DNA of 35,452 nucleotides. Origin: Treponema sp. UBA7590. GTDB lineage: Bacteria; Spirochaetota; Spirochaetia; Treponematales; Treponemataceae. Under the pieces are notes generated by a model. That model searched no databases. It was not told where the DNA came from and was given only the letters and a program-made list of their open reading frames with translations. Of this stretch, positions 7,370 to 15,791 are shown in pieces. The stretch covers positions 57,025 to 92,476 of the forward strand of contig DLKK01000096.1 in NCBI GenBank assembly GCA_002478955.1, in the 5' to 3' direction. Within the stretch, counting starts at the first letter, position 1. Each line of letters begins with the position of its first letter. The position numbers were made by a program, and so were the translations under genes.

Positions 7370-8578
7370 ATGGAATATAAGTACAATACAATAGAAGAAG
7401 CGTTGGAAGAACTTCGCAATGGAAAAATTATTCTGGTTACGGATGATCCTGACCGCGAAAACGAAGGCGATATGATTTGTGCCGGAACTTTTGCGACTCA
7501 GGCCAATGTAAACATGATGGCAACGCACGCAAAGGGTCTGATTTGCACTCCGATGAGCAATGATATTGCAAAGCGGCTGAACCTTTTTCCGATGGTTGCG
7601 GAAAACACAGACAACCACGAGACAGCATTCACAGTTTCAATTGACCACAAATCCACAACAACAGGAATTTCCGCGGCGGAACGTTCGATTACCGCGCTGG
7701 CTTGCGTAAATCCTGATTCAAAGCCAGAAGATTTTCGCCGGCCGGGACACATGTTTCCGCTGATTGCAAGAAAAGGTGGTGTTCTCGTGCGAAATGGACA
7801 CACAGAAGCAACTGTTGACTTGTGCCGTCTTGCAGGGCTTCCAGAATGCGGTTTATGCTGCGAGATTATGGATGACGACGGAACAATGATGCGGACACCG
7901 AAACTTTGGGAACTTGCAAAAAAATTCAACCTGAAATTCATAACGATAAAAGAACTGCAGGATTACTTAAGGCTTCACGAAAAGCACGTTGTACAAGAGG
8001 CAAAAGCAAAACTCCCGACAGAATGGGGCGATTTTGACATTTATGGCTACGTGAATGATATTACCGGAGAACATCATGTTGCATTGGTTCGCGGCGATAT
8101 TGGAGACGGTGAAAACGTTCTGTGCCGGGTTCATTCAGAATGTCTTACAGGAGATGTTTTTGGCTCGCAACGCTGCGACTGCGGTCCGCAACTGCATGCG
8201 GCAATGAGCAAAATTGCGGAAGAAGGACGAGGAATCGTATTGTACATGCGCCAGGAAGGACGAGGAATCGGACTTATAAATAAGCTTAAGGCCTACAAAC
8301 TTCAGGAAGAAGGATTTGATACTGTTGAAGCGAACGTAAAGCTCGGTTTCAAGCCGGATTTGCGGGAATATTGGATTGGTGCGCAGATTCTTAGGGATTT
8401 AGGTTGCAAATCATTAAGACTTCTTACAAACAATCCTGACAAAATCTACGGACTAGATGGATTTGGACTGAAAGTCGCAAAACGTGAACCAATCGAAATT
8501 GCCCCACAAGAATACGACCGCTTTTACCTGAAAACAAAACGCGATAAAATGGGTCATATTTTCAAGGAGCGTCTGTAG
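7370..8578 (+). CDS. ribBA: Bifunctional DHBP synthase / GTP cyclohydrolase II
   Basis: 402 aa, the usual length of the fusion. The N-terminal RibB half makes 3,4-dihydroxy-2-butanone 4-phosphate from ribulose 5-phosphate; it shows DDPDRENEGD (25-34), TTGISAAERS and GHTEATVDLC. The C-terminal RibA half opens the GTP imidazole ring; it shows the zinc cysteines in SECLTGDVFGSQRCDCG and the catalytic loop YMRQEGRGIGLINKLKAY. Both halves look intact, so this gene supplies both branches that enter riboflavin synthesis. GAGG precedes the ATG at normal distance. It follows the PPOX gene by 24 nt and precedes ribH by 82 nt. Confidence 0.97.
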   Translation: MEYKYNTIEEALEELRNGKIILVTDDPDRENEGDMICAGTFATQANVNMMATHAKGLICTPMSNDIAKRLNLFPMVAENTDNHETAFTVSIDHKSTTTGISAAERSITALACVNPDSKPEDFRRPGHMFPLIARKGGVLVRNGHTEATVDLCRLAGLPECGLCCEIMDDDGTMMRTPKLWELAKKFNLKFITIKELQDYLRLHEKHVVQEAKAKLPTEWGDFDIYGYVNDITGEHHVALVRGDIGDGENVLCRVHSECLTGDVFGSQRCDCGPQLHAAMSKIAEEGRGIVLYMRQEGRGIGLINKLKAYKLQEEGFDTVEANVKLGFKPDLREYWIGAQILRDLGCKSLRLLTNNPDKIYGLDGFGLKVAKREPIEIAPQEYDRFYLKTKRDKMGHIFKERL

Positions 8579-8660
8579 AAAAAAAACACTTCACGGCAGA
8601 GGCTTTGTCTTCTGCTAAAAAATATGCAATATGGTGCAAAACCACAAAGAGGATATTAAT

Positions 8661-9134
8661 ATGAATGAAATTAAACTTGTAGAAGGTAAACTGGTTGCCC
8701 CAGAAGGAATGAAAGTTGGAATTGTAGCATCACGCTTCAATGAAATTATTGTAAACAAGTTGCTCGCAGGCGCGGTAGATGGTCTTGTCCGCCACGGAGT
8801 CGAGGACAAAAACATTACAGCTGTCTGGGTTCCAGGCGCATTTGAGATTCCTGTGATTGCAGATAAGATGGCGTCAAGCGGAAAATATGATGCAGTTATC
8901 GCAGTTGGCGCAGTAATCCGCGGTTCAACAAGCCATTACGACTACGTTTGCGCTGAAGTCTCCAAAGGAATCGCACAGGCAAGCCTTAAAAATGGAGTTC
9001 CTGTAATGTTTGGCGTAATCACAACAGAAAATATTGAGCAGGCAATTGAACGCGCCGGTTCAAAAGCTGGAAACAAAGGTTACGACTGCGCTCTTGGCGC
9101 AATCGAAATGGTTAATGTAATCAAACAGCTTTAA
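8661..9134 (+). CDS. ribH: 6,7-dimethyl-8-ribityllumazine synthase
   Basis: 157 aa. It condenses the RibB product with the pyrimidine intermediate to form lumazine, the substrate of RibE, and usually assembles as a pentamer or icosahedral shell. Family motifs are ASRFNEIIVNKLLAGA, WVPGAFEIPV, GAVIRGSTSHYDYVC (with the catalytic histidine) and GVITTENIEQAIERAG. The start is placed at 8661 rather than 8631 because AGAGG (8648-8652) lies 8 nt upstream and homologues begin here. The 82-nt gap before it contains a modest hairpin (GCAGAGG with CTTCTGC, ~8597-8616) without a T run, so read-through from ribBA is likely. Confidence 0.96.
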   Translation: MNEIKLVEGKLVAPEGMKVGIVASRFNEIIVNKLLAGAVDGLVRHGVEDKNITAVWVPGAFEIPVIADKMASSGKYDAVIAVGAVIRGSTSHYDYVCAEVSKGIAQASLKNGVPVMFGVITTENIEQAIERAGSKAGNKGYDCALGAIEMVNVIKQL

Positions 9135-9156
9135 AGATTTACCAAAGCCACTTCAA

Positions 9157-10509
9157 ATGCAAAGTTTTGATCTTTCGCAACTACTAAAGAATTCCTCGTC
9201 GCTTTCGTTTAAACAGCAGATAAAATTTGTGTGGCAGCTTAGCGTACCCGGAATTCTTGCGCAGATTTCTTCAATTCTTATGCAGTACATTGATGCGGCA
9301 ATGGTCGGTTCAATGGGTGCAGAGGCGTCCGCTTCTATAGGACTTGTAGCATCCTCAACTTGGGTAATTGGAAGTCTGGCGCACGCAATGTGCGTCGGTT
9401 TTTACGTTCAGGTTGCACATCTTGTTGGCGCCGGAGAAAAAGAAAAGGCAAAAAATGTCTTTTTCCAGTCAATAATCGTATGCCTTATTTATTCGCTGGT
9501 TCTGGCAGGAATTTCTTCTTCAATTTGTCTTGAGCTTCCAAAATGGCTTGGAGCGCCACAAAATCTTTTCCATGACTCAACAATGTATTTTCTGATTTTT
9601 GGACTTTCAACACCGTTTTTTGAAGTTGTCTATCTGATGAGCGGAATGTTACAGTCCACAGGAAACATGAAATTCCCGGCCGCAATGAATGCAGCCATGT
9701 GCCTGCTGGATATTTTGTTCAACTGGCTTTTTATTTTTGCGCTTAACCTTGGTGTAAAAGGCGCAGCTTTAGGCTCTGCGGCGGCAGCGTTTGTCACCGC
9801 GTTTATCATGTCGATTTATACCCTGCGTTTTTCGGATTACCTGAATCTGAAGAATTTTAAGAATTTTTCCATGAGCAAATATTGCGTCTCAAAGGCGATA
9901 AAACTTGCAGTTCCAGTCGGACTTGAAAGTTCAGCATTTTCCGGCGCGCTGGTAATTGTCGCAAGAATAATCGCTCCATTGGGCGCGGTTGCTATTGCGG
10001 CAAATTCCTTTGCGACAACAGCAGAATCATTGTGCTATATGCCCGGCTATGGCGTTCAAGAAGCGGCAAGCACGCTGGTTGGGCAAAGCTACGGTGCGAA
10101 ACGCAACGACCTTTCAAAATCATTTTCAACAATTACAATTGTAGCCGGAATTCTGATTATGAGCCTAATCGGTGCAGCAATGTATTTTCTGTGCCCGTTT
10201 GTTTTTCAGTTTTTAACGCCAGACAAAGAGATTGAAAATCTTGCCACAAAAATTCTAAGAATTGAGCTTTTTGCAGAACCGATGTTTGCGGCGGCAATCG
10301 TTTCAACAGGCGTCCTGCGCGGCAAAGGCGACACACTTGTTCCAAGCATTTTAAACTTAATCAGCCTATGGATTGTGCGCCTTGGTCTTTCGTTCTGGCT
10401 TGTAAAACCTTTTGGTCTGGTCGGAATCTGGATTGCAATGGCGATTGAGCTATGCTTCCGCGGAATTATCTTATTAATCCGGATTCTAAGAACGCAAAAG
10501 ATTTCTTAG
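9157..10509 (+). CDS. MATE family multidrug/Na+ antiporter
   Basis: 450 aa with about twelve predicted membrane helices in two homologous halves, the plan of MATE (NorM/DinF-type) exporters. Recognisable parts are the N-terminal WQLSVPGILAQISSILMQYIDAAMVG (in pieces) and the mid-protein PVGLESSAFSGALVIVARI that opens the second half. Such pumps export drugs or metabolites against Na+ or H+. The gene lies only 22 nt after ribH with no terminator between, so it may be co-transcribed with the rib operon; flavin export is a speculation only. No good Shine-Dalgarno sequence precedes the ATG. Its last 24 nt overlap the 3' end of the convergent gene on the minus strand. Confidence 0.92.
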   Translation: MQSFDLSQLLKNSSSLSFKQQIKFVWQLSVPGILAQISSILMQYIDAAMVGSMGAEASASIGLVASSTWVIGSLAHAMCVGFYVQVAHLVGAGEKEKAKNVFFQSIIVCLIYSLVLAGISSSICLELPKWLGAPQNLFHDSTMYFLIFGLSTPFFEVVYLMSGMLQSTGNMKFPAAMNAAMCLLDILFNWLFIFALNLGVKGAALGSAAAAFVTAFIMSIYTLRFSDYLNLKNFKNFSMSKYCVSKAIKLAVPVGLESSAFSGALVIVARIIAPLGAVAIAANSFATTAESLCYMPGYGVQEAASTLVGQSYGAKRNDLSKSFSTITIVAGILIMSLIGAAMYFLCPFVFQFLTPDKEIENLATKILRIELFAEPMFAAAIVSTGVLRGKGDTLVPSILNLISLWIVRLGLSFWLVKPFGLVGIWIAMAIELCFRGIILLIRILRTQKIS

Positions 10510-11727
10510 GGCATCCGCAAAAGCGTTTTTCTGACCTTTCGTTGTAAAAATCCAGTCGGCCAATGCCGGAAGTGGCTCATCCGAAGCGGCAACCCAATAG
10601 CGAACATCATCCGCCTGGACATCAGGGACTGAACAACTTGCCTGAACTGGAGCAAGACCTGTCGCAAAGCTAAGCTGACTCTGAAATTCATCCGCAAGTT
10701 TTTCAACCGCAGAACGCGCAATCTTGTCTTTTGTAAGAGAAATTCCAAGCACAACAGGAGAAGTAAAATTTCGCTCCGAAGTTTCTGTTGCCGCCGGAAT
10801 ATAAACGGAAGTATATTTTGCAATAACCGGACGTTCAAAAGTCCTGTGCTCAGAAAGATTCTGGAACGCGGCTGTTACGATTTCTGTCTGCATAAAAATC
10901 TTCATGTCGCGCACATTAATCTGATAAATATTTTTTGGAAGAATTTCCTTCTGAGACCAGCTTCTTAAAAGTTTATAAGCCTCACTGTACGCATTTCCGT
11001 CCGCAAAAAGTTCCTTTAAAACCTCAACATAAGAATTGTAGTTCGCCTTTCCTGAATCAATCAGCTTTTCAAGTTTTTCTTTGCCTTCAATGCACGCCGA
11101 TTTGCCGGAAACCGCCTCAACCAGCGCACCGAAAATATTTATAAGAAAATCGTTGTCGCCACCCGGAAAAATAATCGGCGACGGCGTAGAAGATTTTGTA
11201 ATCCACGCAAGTTTTTCCAAATCTTCAAGCGTGCCGAGCGTTTTTATATTGCTTGCCCGGAATTTTTCAGTATGAACATCAAGTTCATAGTTATCAATCA
11301 AAAGAGGAACCGCAGCAACTTTTCCATCCTGAATAAACGCTGTTTTTCGCACGGAAGTTGTCATACCCTTTAAAAGTTCAATATCAAAAGTCGTATGTTT
11401 TTTTGCCGCCCTGGACGCCGCATAATCAGAATTTTTTCCACGGTACACAAAAACTATGTCAGCCTTTTGTTTTTTCAGCGCGTTTTCCAAAGAAACAGAA
11501 TTGTCCAAAGTAACAATATTGAACGGTAAAAATCTTCCTTTCTTTTTTGCGGTAGTTGACTGAAGAACTTTTGCAATCTGCTCCTGATTTGATGCGCTTA
11601 TTCCATAAAATGCAGCCGTTGGTCTGTGGCTGGAAATCCCGATGACAACAAGAGAAAGTGCAATCAGAAAAATAATCAGCGCAACAATAAGGAAAATAAT
11701 TTTTTTAAAACTCAATTTAATCTTCAT
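10486..11727 (-). CDS. Membrane-anchored periplasmic solute-binding-like protein
   Basis: 413 aa. One N-terminal membrane helix (about residues 9-30, IIFLIVALIIFLIALSLVVIG) with no cleavage site or lipobox cysteine, then a soluble periplasmic region. The body resembles type-2 extracellular solute-binding proteins: an ADIVFVYRG strand, DGKVAAVPLLIDNYELDVHTEKF (in parts), then TLEDLEKLA and PIIFPGGDNDFLINIFGALV, patterns of sugar-binding ABC receptors. No permease or ATPase genes are nearby, so it may be an orphan receptor. It is transcribed divergently from glnA (73 nt between the starts) and converges with the MATE gene, sharing 24 nt at the 3' ends. Confidence 0.7.
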   Translation of the reverse strand: MKIKLSFKKIIFLIVALIIFLIALSLVVIGISSHRPTAAFYGISASNQEQIAKVLQSTTAKKKGRFLPFNIVTLDNSVSLENALKKQKADIVFVYRGKNSDYAASRAAKKHTTFDIELLKGMTTSVRKTAFIQDGKVAAVPLLIDNYELDVHTEKFRASNIKTLGTLEDLEKLAWITKSSTPSPIIFPGGDNDFLINIFGALVEAVSGKSACIEGKEKLEKLIDSGKANYNSYVEVLKELFADGNAYSEAYKLLRSWSQKEILPKNIYQINVRDMKIFMQTEIVTAAFQNLSEHRTFERPVIAKYTSVYIPAATETSERNFTSPVVLGISLTKDKIARSAVEKLADEFQSQLSFATGLAPVQASCSVPDVQADDVRYWVAASDEPLPALADWIFTTKGQKNAFADALRNLLRS

Positions 11728-11769
11728 ATATTTATTTTAGTCGATAGTGTTTTTTTTTTAAAGATAAAG

Positions 11770-11793
11770 TATAATTTTCTTACCTTCTGGAGG
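11770..11793 (+). promoter_or_regulatory. glnA -10 box and ribosome-binding site
   Basis: A perfect TATAAT (11770-11775) lies 31 nt before the glnA start. The -35 region falls in a T-rich run and is poor, which can mark an activator-dependent promoter. The strong Shine-Dalgarno TGGAGG (11788-11793) could pair within ACCTtctggAGGT (11782-11794), a 4-bp hairpin that would partly hide it. Confidence 0.5.
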
Positions 11794-11800
11794 TTTTTTC

Positions 11801-13042
11801 ATGGAATACACAGAAAATGAAGTTCTGACATACATTGCCGAAAACGATGTGAAATTCATCAAGCTATTCTTTACGGACATTTTTGGAACGATAAAAAGTA
11901 TTTCCATTCAGCCAAGCGAACTTGAGCGGGCTTTTAAATCTGGAATTTCCTTTGACGCAAGCGCAGTAAAGGGATTTTTAAGCGTAAACAAGAGCGACTT
12001 GTATCTTGTGCCGGACGCTTCTACGCTTTCAGTTTTACCTTGGCGACCTCAGCACGGAAGAGTTGTGCGTTTTTACTGCAACATACGGTACCCGGATGGA
12101 ACTCCGTTTGAAGGAGACATCCGCAGCCTGCTTGAAGAAGTTGTTGAAAAAGCAGCAAAAAAAGGTTACAGCATAAATGTTGGAACAGAATGTGAATTCT
12201 ATCTTTTTCAGTTGGACGAAAAAGGCAATGTAACAAATATTCCGCATGACAACGCAGGTTACTGCGACCTTGCGCCGTTGGATAAAGGGGAAAATATCCG
12301 CCGCGACATTTGCCTTACGCTCGAACAGATGGGAATCAAGCCGGAAGTAAGCCACCACGAAACGGGTCCTGGTCAGCACGAAGTTGATTTTGTCTACGCA
12401 TCTCCGCTAAAAGCCGCTGATAATCTTTCAACATTCAAGACTGTTGTGCGCACAGTTGCCGCAAGAAACGGACTGGACGCAAATTTTGCAGGAAAACCAA
12501 TTGACGGAAAACCGGGAAACGGACTTCACATCAATATTTCAATCGAAAAGGAACGCAAAAATCTTTTTTCAGATTTTAATGAAGAAGCGCAATATTTTAT
12601 CGCAGGAATCCTTGAACGAATCCGCGAAATAACCGCATTTTTGAACCCGAACGAAAATTCATACAAAAGACTTGGTCATTTTGAGGCACCGCTTTACATT
12701 GGCTGGAGCCGCGCAAACAGAAGCCAGTTAATCCGCATTCCAGAAACTTCTGACAAAACAAGAAGCCGCATGGAAATCCGTTCCCCTGACCCAAGCTGCA
12801 ACCAGTACGCCGCGCTCGCGCTGATTCTTGCCGCAGGTTTTGAAGGAATCGAAAAAAAGACAAAACTTCCACCGGAACTGACGCTGGATGCTTTCCACGC
12901 TTCGCAGGATGAGCTGAAAAACGTGCAGACTTTGCCAAAATCACTTTCAGAAGCAGTCCAGATTGCATGTAACAGTGAATTTGTAAAGAAGATTCTGCCG
13001 CAAGTTACTTTAAACGCATTTGTTGATGCCGAAAAAGAATAA
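11801..13042 (+). CDS. glnA: Glutamine synthetase type I (short form)
   Basis: 413 aa, shorter than the ~440-470 aa of most GlnA. It makes glutamine from glutamate, ammonia and ATP. Visible motifs: N-terminal beta-grasp FIKLFFTDIFGTIKS, the Asp-containing loop SFDASAVKGF, ATP-site KPIDGKPGNGLHINIS, NPNENSYKRLG followed by SRANRSQLIRIP, and RMEIRSPDPSCNQYAA. The adenylylation tyrosine loop of enterobacterial enzymes is not present, so control by GlnE is not expected. An ANTAR regulator begins 27 nt downstream, an arrangement known from clostridial glnA loci, where the regulator acts on transcript termination. Confidence 0.94.
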   Translation: MEYTENEVLTYIAENDVKFIKLFFTDIFGTIKSISIQPSELERAFKSGISFDASAVKGFLSVNKSDLYLVPDASTLSVLPWRPQHGRVVRFYCNIRYPDGTPFEGDIRSLLEEVVEKAAKKGYSINVGTECEFYLFQLDEKGNVTNIPHDNAGYCDLAPLDKGENIRRDICLTLEQMGIKPEVSHHETGPGQHEVDFVYASPLKAADNLSTFKTVVRTVAARNGLDANFAGKPIDGKPGNGLHINISIEKERKNLFSDFNEEAQYFIAGILERIREITAFLNPNENSYKRLGHFEAPLYIGWSRANRSQLIRIPETSDKTRSRMEIRSPDPSCNQYAALALILAAGFEGIEKKTKLPPELTLDAFHASQDELKNVQTLPKSLSEAVQIACNSEFVKKILPQVTLNAFVDAEKE

Positions 13043-13069
13043 TCTTATTGCTGGATAAAACGAAAGTAG

Positions 13070-13639
13070 ATGGATTCGGTTTTAATAGTTTCTAACACAA
13101 ACACAACTCTTGGAATTATCTCTGATTTGCTGAATTCGCAGCCGTTCAGCCGGATTGTTACGGCCCAAAACTGTGCAGAAGCCCGCCGCGACTTGATTTC
13201 TGACCAGTTTGACCTGATTATTGTGGACTCGCCCCTTCCAGATGAATTTGGCGATGATTTTTCGTTGTATGCTGCAGAGCAGACGGATGCCGGAATTATC
13301 TTAATCGTAAACAATGACAAAGTTTATGACATAAGCCCCGACATTGAGGATGCCGGTGTTTTTGTCCTTCCAAAGCCAGTAAGCCCGGAATTCTTTTATC
13401 AGGCTGTAAAACTTTTGATTGCCAGCAGAAAACGCGTTCAAGTCCTTGAAAACGAGAATGTAAAACTTCAGAAAAAAATTGACGAAATCCGCCTGATTGA
13501 CCGTGCAAAGTGTATTTTAATCCAATACCTGCAGATGACCGAACCGCAAGCCCACAAATACATAGAAAAACAAGCCATGAACCTGCGCCAAAGCCGCCTT
13601 CAGACCGCCGAATCGATTCTGAAGACGTATGAAAGGTAG
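13070..13639 (+). CDS. ANTAR-domain response regulator (putative RNA-binding antiterminator)
   Basis: 189 aa. Residues 1-~120 form a receiver-like domain: VLIVSNTNTT, LIIVDSPLPDEFGDDFS with D53 at the phospho-acceptor position, and VLPKPVSPE with the conserved lysine. The acidic pair that normally follows the first strand is replaced (S8-N9-T10), so phosphorylation may be weak or absent. A coiled-coil linker (VLENENVKLQKKIDEI) leads to the C-terminal ANTAR helices (RAKCILIQYLQMTEPQAHKYIEKQAM, in parts). ANTAR domains bind paired RNA hairpins and prevent terminator formation. The position immediately after glnA points to nitrogen control. No paired hairpins were seen in the short glnA leader, so the target may lie elsewhere. 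Confidence 0.88.
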   Translation: MDSVLIVSNTNTTLGIISDLLNSQPFSRIVTAQNCAEARRDLISDQFDLIIVDSPLPDEFGDDFSLYAAEQTDAGIILIVNNDKVYDISPDIEDAGVFVLPKPVSPEFFYQAVKLLIASRKRVQVLENENVKLQKKIDEIRLIDRAKCILIQYLQMTEPQAHKYIEKQAMNLRQSRLQTAESILKTYER

Positions 13640-13672
13640 GGAATCTGATTTTTTTCTTACATAAGAGTTTTA

Positions 13673-14986
13673 TTAGTTATCATTTCTTATAGTAAACAAC
13701 GCATACAGCGGAATTGATTTTATATCATTTTCAAAACCAAAATTCCTTGCAGATACTCTTATTGAAAAAGACGGTGAATAAAGCTGAATGAATTTTTTAA
13801 GACTTTTTGCGCGGACATTATCAGCAGATTTTACTTCCAATGGAATTACACTTTGAACCGAATCTGCCTGAAAAACAAAATCCACCTCAGCGGAATTTCC
13901 AGAACTCCAATAATTAAGTTTTTTTCCAGCAGCATTTAATTCTTGCGCAACATAATTTTCCGCAAGAATTCCATTCGCTTTATCTGAAACATTTAAATTT
14001 TGAATCAAAGCCGTTGAATTTATGCCCATTTTCATAGAAAGCAAACCCACATCTGAATAATAAAGCTTAAAATTATCCAATACTTCATAAAGATTCACAG
14101 GATATTTTCCTTCTGTTGCAAGACGACATTTTAAAACGATTCTTGCACTTTCAAGCCATAACAAGGAAACCTCATAATCTTTTGAACGAGCTCCAACTTT
14201 TATAGAAGAATATTGAAATTTTGAATTTTCCTTTGCAAGCTGAGTATGAACACTGTCAAAAATTGCTATACTTTTCACGGTTTCTGCAGGACTTGCATAT
14301 TTTGACATATCAGAAATATACGCATTTGAAATATTATTTTGTACAGAACGAACAAGATTCAAATCTCCAGTTTCGATAAAAGTTTTTACACTTTCCGGAT
14401 AACCTCCAACCACCAAAAATGTTCTATATAGCTCCAATGCTTTTTCATGAATAACCTGTTCCATTGGCTCAAATGTCTTTGCATGCTCAACAATTTCTTC
14501 CAACAAAGCATCATTTTTTGTTGCAATTAAAAATTCATCAAAAGTCATTGGAAACATATTCAGCATATCAACCTTTCCAACAGGAAATGAATATTTTCCA
14601 TGGTTTATAGCTAGTCCCAAAAGGCTTCCGGCAGAAATTATGTGATATTCATTTTCCTGCTCGCAAAAATATTTTAACGAAGTCAAAGCTTCTTCACATG
14701 CCTGAATTTCATCAAAAAATACAAGAGTTTTTTCTTTTAAAATCGTACAGTTCTTTATAATTTCCAAAGATTTTATGATTCTTTGCGGATTCAAGTCTTT
14801 CTGAAAAATTGATTTTAATTCCGCATCAAATTCAAAATTGCAATAAACAACATTTTCGTACTCTTTATTACCAAATTCCAGAACAGAATAAGTTTTTCCT
14901 ATCTGTCTTGCCCCAAAAACAACAAGAGGTTTTCTATTTCTTAAATTTTTCCATTGAAGCAACTGATAAAAATTATTACGTTTCAT
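13673..14986 (-). CDS. AAA_14/DUF4143 family ATP-binding protein
   Basis: 437 aa. The N-terminal AAA-type ATPase has Walker A GARQIGKT (25-32) and Walker B LVFFDEIQ. The middle carries the PMTFDEFLIA and GGYPESVKTFIETGD segments typical of this family. The C-terminal DUF4143 part has EVDFVFQ followed by PLEVKSADN, resembling a D...ExK nuclease core. These ATPases are abundant and multicopy in gut bacteria and archaea; their biological role is not established. A large inverted repeat lies just upstream of the start (14998-15054) and could be an operator. The 3' end faces the ANTAR gene with 33 nt between and no clear terminator. Confidence 0.88.
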   Translation of the reverse strand: MKRNNFYQLLQWKNLRNRKPLVVFGARQIGKTYSVLEFGNKEYENVVYCNFEFDAELKSIFQKDLNPQRIIKSLEIIKNCTILKEKTLVFFDEIQACEEALTSLKYFCEQENEYHIISAGSLLGLAINHGKYSFPVGKVDMLNMFPMTFDEFLIATKNDALLEEIVEHAKTFEPMEQVIHEKALELYRTFLVVGGYPESVKTFIETGDLNLVRSVQNNISNAYISDMSKYASPAETVKSIAIFDSVHTQLAKENSKFQYSSIKVGARSKDYEVSLLWLESARIVLKCRLATEGKYPVNLYEVLDNFKLYYSDVGLLSMKMGINSTALIQNLNVSDKANGILAENYVAQELNAAGKKLNYWSSGNSAEVDFVFQADSVQSVIPLEVKSADNVRAKSLKKFIQLYSPSFSIRVSARNFGFENDIKSIPLYALFTIRNDN

Positions 14987-14997
14987 GCAATAATTTT

Positions 14998-15054
14998 ACA
15001 CTTTTATCTACAAAAAATGCAAGTTTTAACACACTTTTTTATAGATAAAAGTGT
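14998..15054. promoter_or_regulatory. Large inverted repeat at the DUF4143 ATPase promoter
   Basis: ACACTTTTATCTA (14998-15010) and TAGATAAAAGTGT (15042-15054) are exact reverse complements, 31 nt apart, and the similarity extends imperfectly on both sides (T-rich inward, AT-rich outward). On the minus strand TTGCAT and TAAAAT with an 18-nt spacer make a possible promoter for the ATPase gene, with the proximal repeat arm lying between or over them. This suits a repressor site or a transposon-like end. Confidence 0.6.
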
Positions 15055-15085
15055 TATATAAATACATATTTTATAAATTTCCTGA

Positions 15086-15646
15086 TTAATTATCAACATT
15101 CCAGTTTACATATATCGAATTACATTTCTGTGTCTCAACGTCAATATTAAAAACAATCCAATAGTAGTGCTCAGCAGTCTGTTCAACATATGAAAGATCA
15201 GTATTTTCTGTGGAATAAACAAGCTGCAATTCTTTTCTAGAATTTTGCTCATTAAAATATTCAGCAGAGCGTTCAGGATTTCCATAAGACTCAATTATCT
15301 TTTCATAAGTTGCTCCAACTGTTATATCGTTATCAACTATTCTATATTTTTCATCATTTATAACGATACGAACAAGTTTATTATTTATATCATAATACAT
15401 GAATGCAATTCCATCATATTCAATCCAATACAAAGCACAACTTGCGTTCGGATACATCGCCCATAAATTCTCTTTTTTTAAAGGTTCTCCTAGAACATCA
15501 AATATATTCTGAACATCCGAATCAAGTTCAAATATTCTGCCATCTGGATTTTTCACCTCAAACTGATGTTTATTAGGAAATTTTCCTTCTGCAAAGATAT
15601 TAAATCCCACTAAAAACATAAATACAAAAAGAAATAATGCTTTCAT
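15086..15646 (-). CDS. Secreted hypothetical protein, 186 aa
   Basis: No family recognised. The N-terminus is a clear signal peptide (KALFLFVFMFLVGFNIFAEG, cleavage likely after FAE), so the mature protein should be exported. The body is acidic and rich in aromatic residues, with YPNASCALYWIEYDGIAFMY and a C-terminal YYWIVFNIDVE. It is preceded by a 26-nt sequence also found at the end of the RHS remnant at 17003-17131, hinting that the gene belonged to a polymorphic-toxin locus, where downstream genes often encode immunity or accessory proteins. That role is an inference from location. Confidence 0.7.
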   Translation of the reverse strand: MKALFLFVFMFLVGFNIFAEGKFPNKHQFEVKNPDGRIFELDSDVQNIFDVLGEPLKKENLWAMYPNASCALYWIEYDGIAFMYYDINNKLVRIVINDEKYRIVDNDITVGATYEKIIESYGNPERSAEYFNEQNSRKELQLVYSTENTDLSYVEQTAEHYYWIVFNIDVETQKCNSIYVNWNVDN

Positions 15647-15717
15647 ATCTTACCTTGACAATAGATAATTTGGATTATCTGATTCGGAATTTGTATAGTA
15701 ACCATCCACTTGTATTC

Positions 15718-15745
15718 GTGTTAATTTACAGAATATGAAAAATTT
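15718..15745 (-). repeat. Short duplicated sequence shared with the RHS remnant
   Basis: TTAATTTACAGAATATGAAA followed by AATTTC occurs here (from ~15720) and again at ~17003-17029, where on the minus strand it encodes the last codons (NFSYSVN-stop) of an RHS-like remnant. Here that frame is interrupted by a stop just upstream. Each copy lies a short distance upstream of a secreted minus-strand gene (72 and 42 nt). Confidence 0.7.
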
Positions 15746-15791
15746 CAATCTCCTTAAATATAATATTCCAACAACTTAATCATTAAAAAAC

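Noticed and set aside
8597..8616. Hairpin between ribBA and ribH as a terminator
   Set aside because: The stem is only 7 bp with a G-T pair and no T run follows on the coding strand; the genes probably stay in one transcript.
15106..15466. Small frames on both strands across the 186-aa secreted protein
   Set aside because: They lack ribosome sites, whereas the minus-strand 186-aa frame has a convincing signal peptide.
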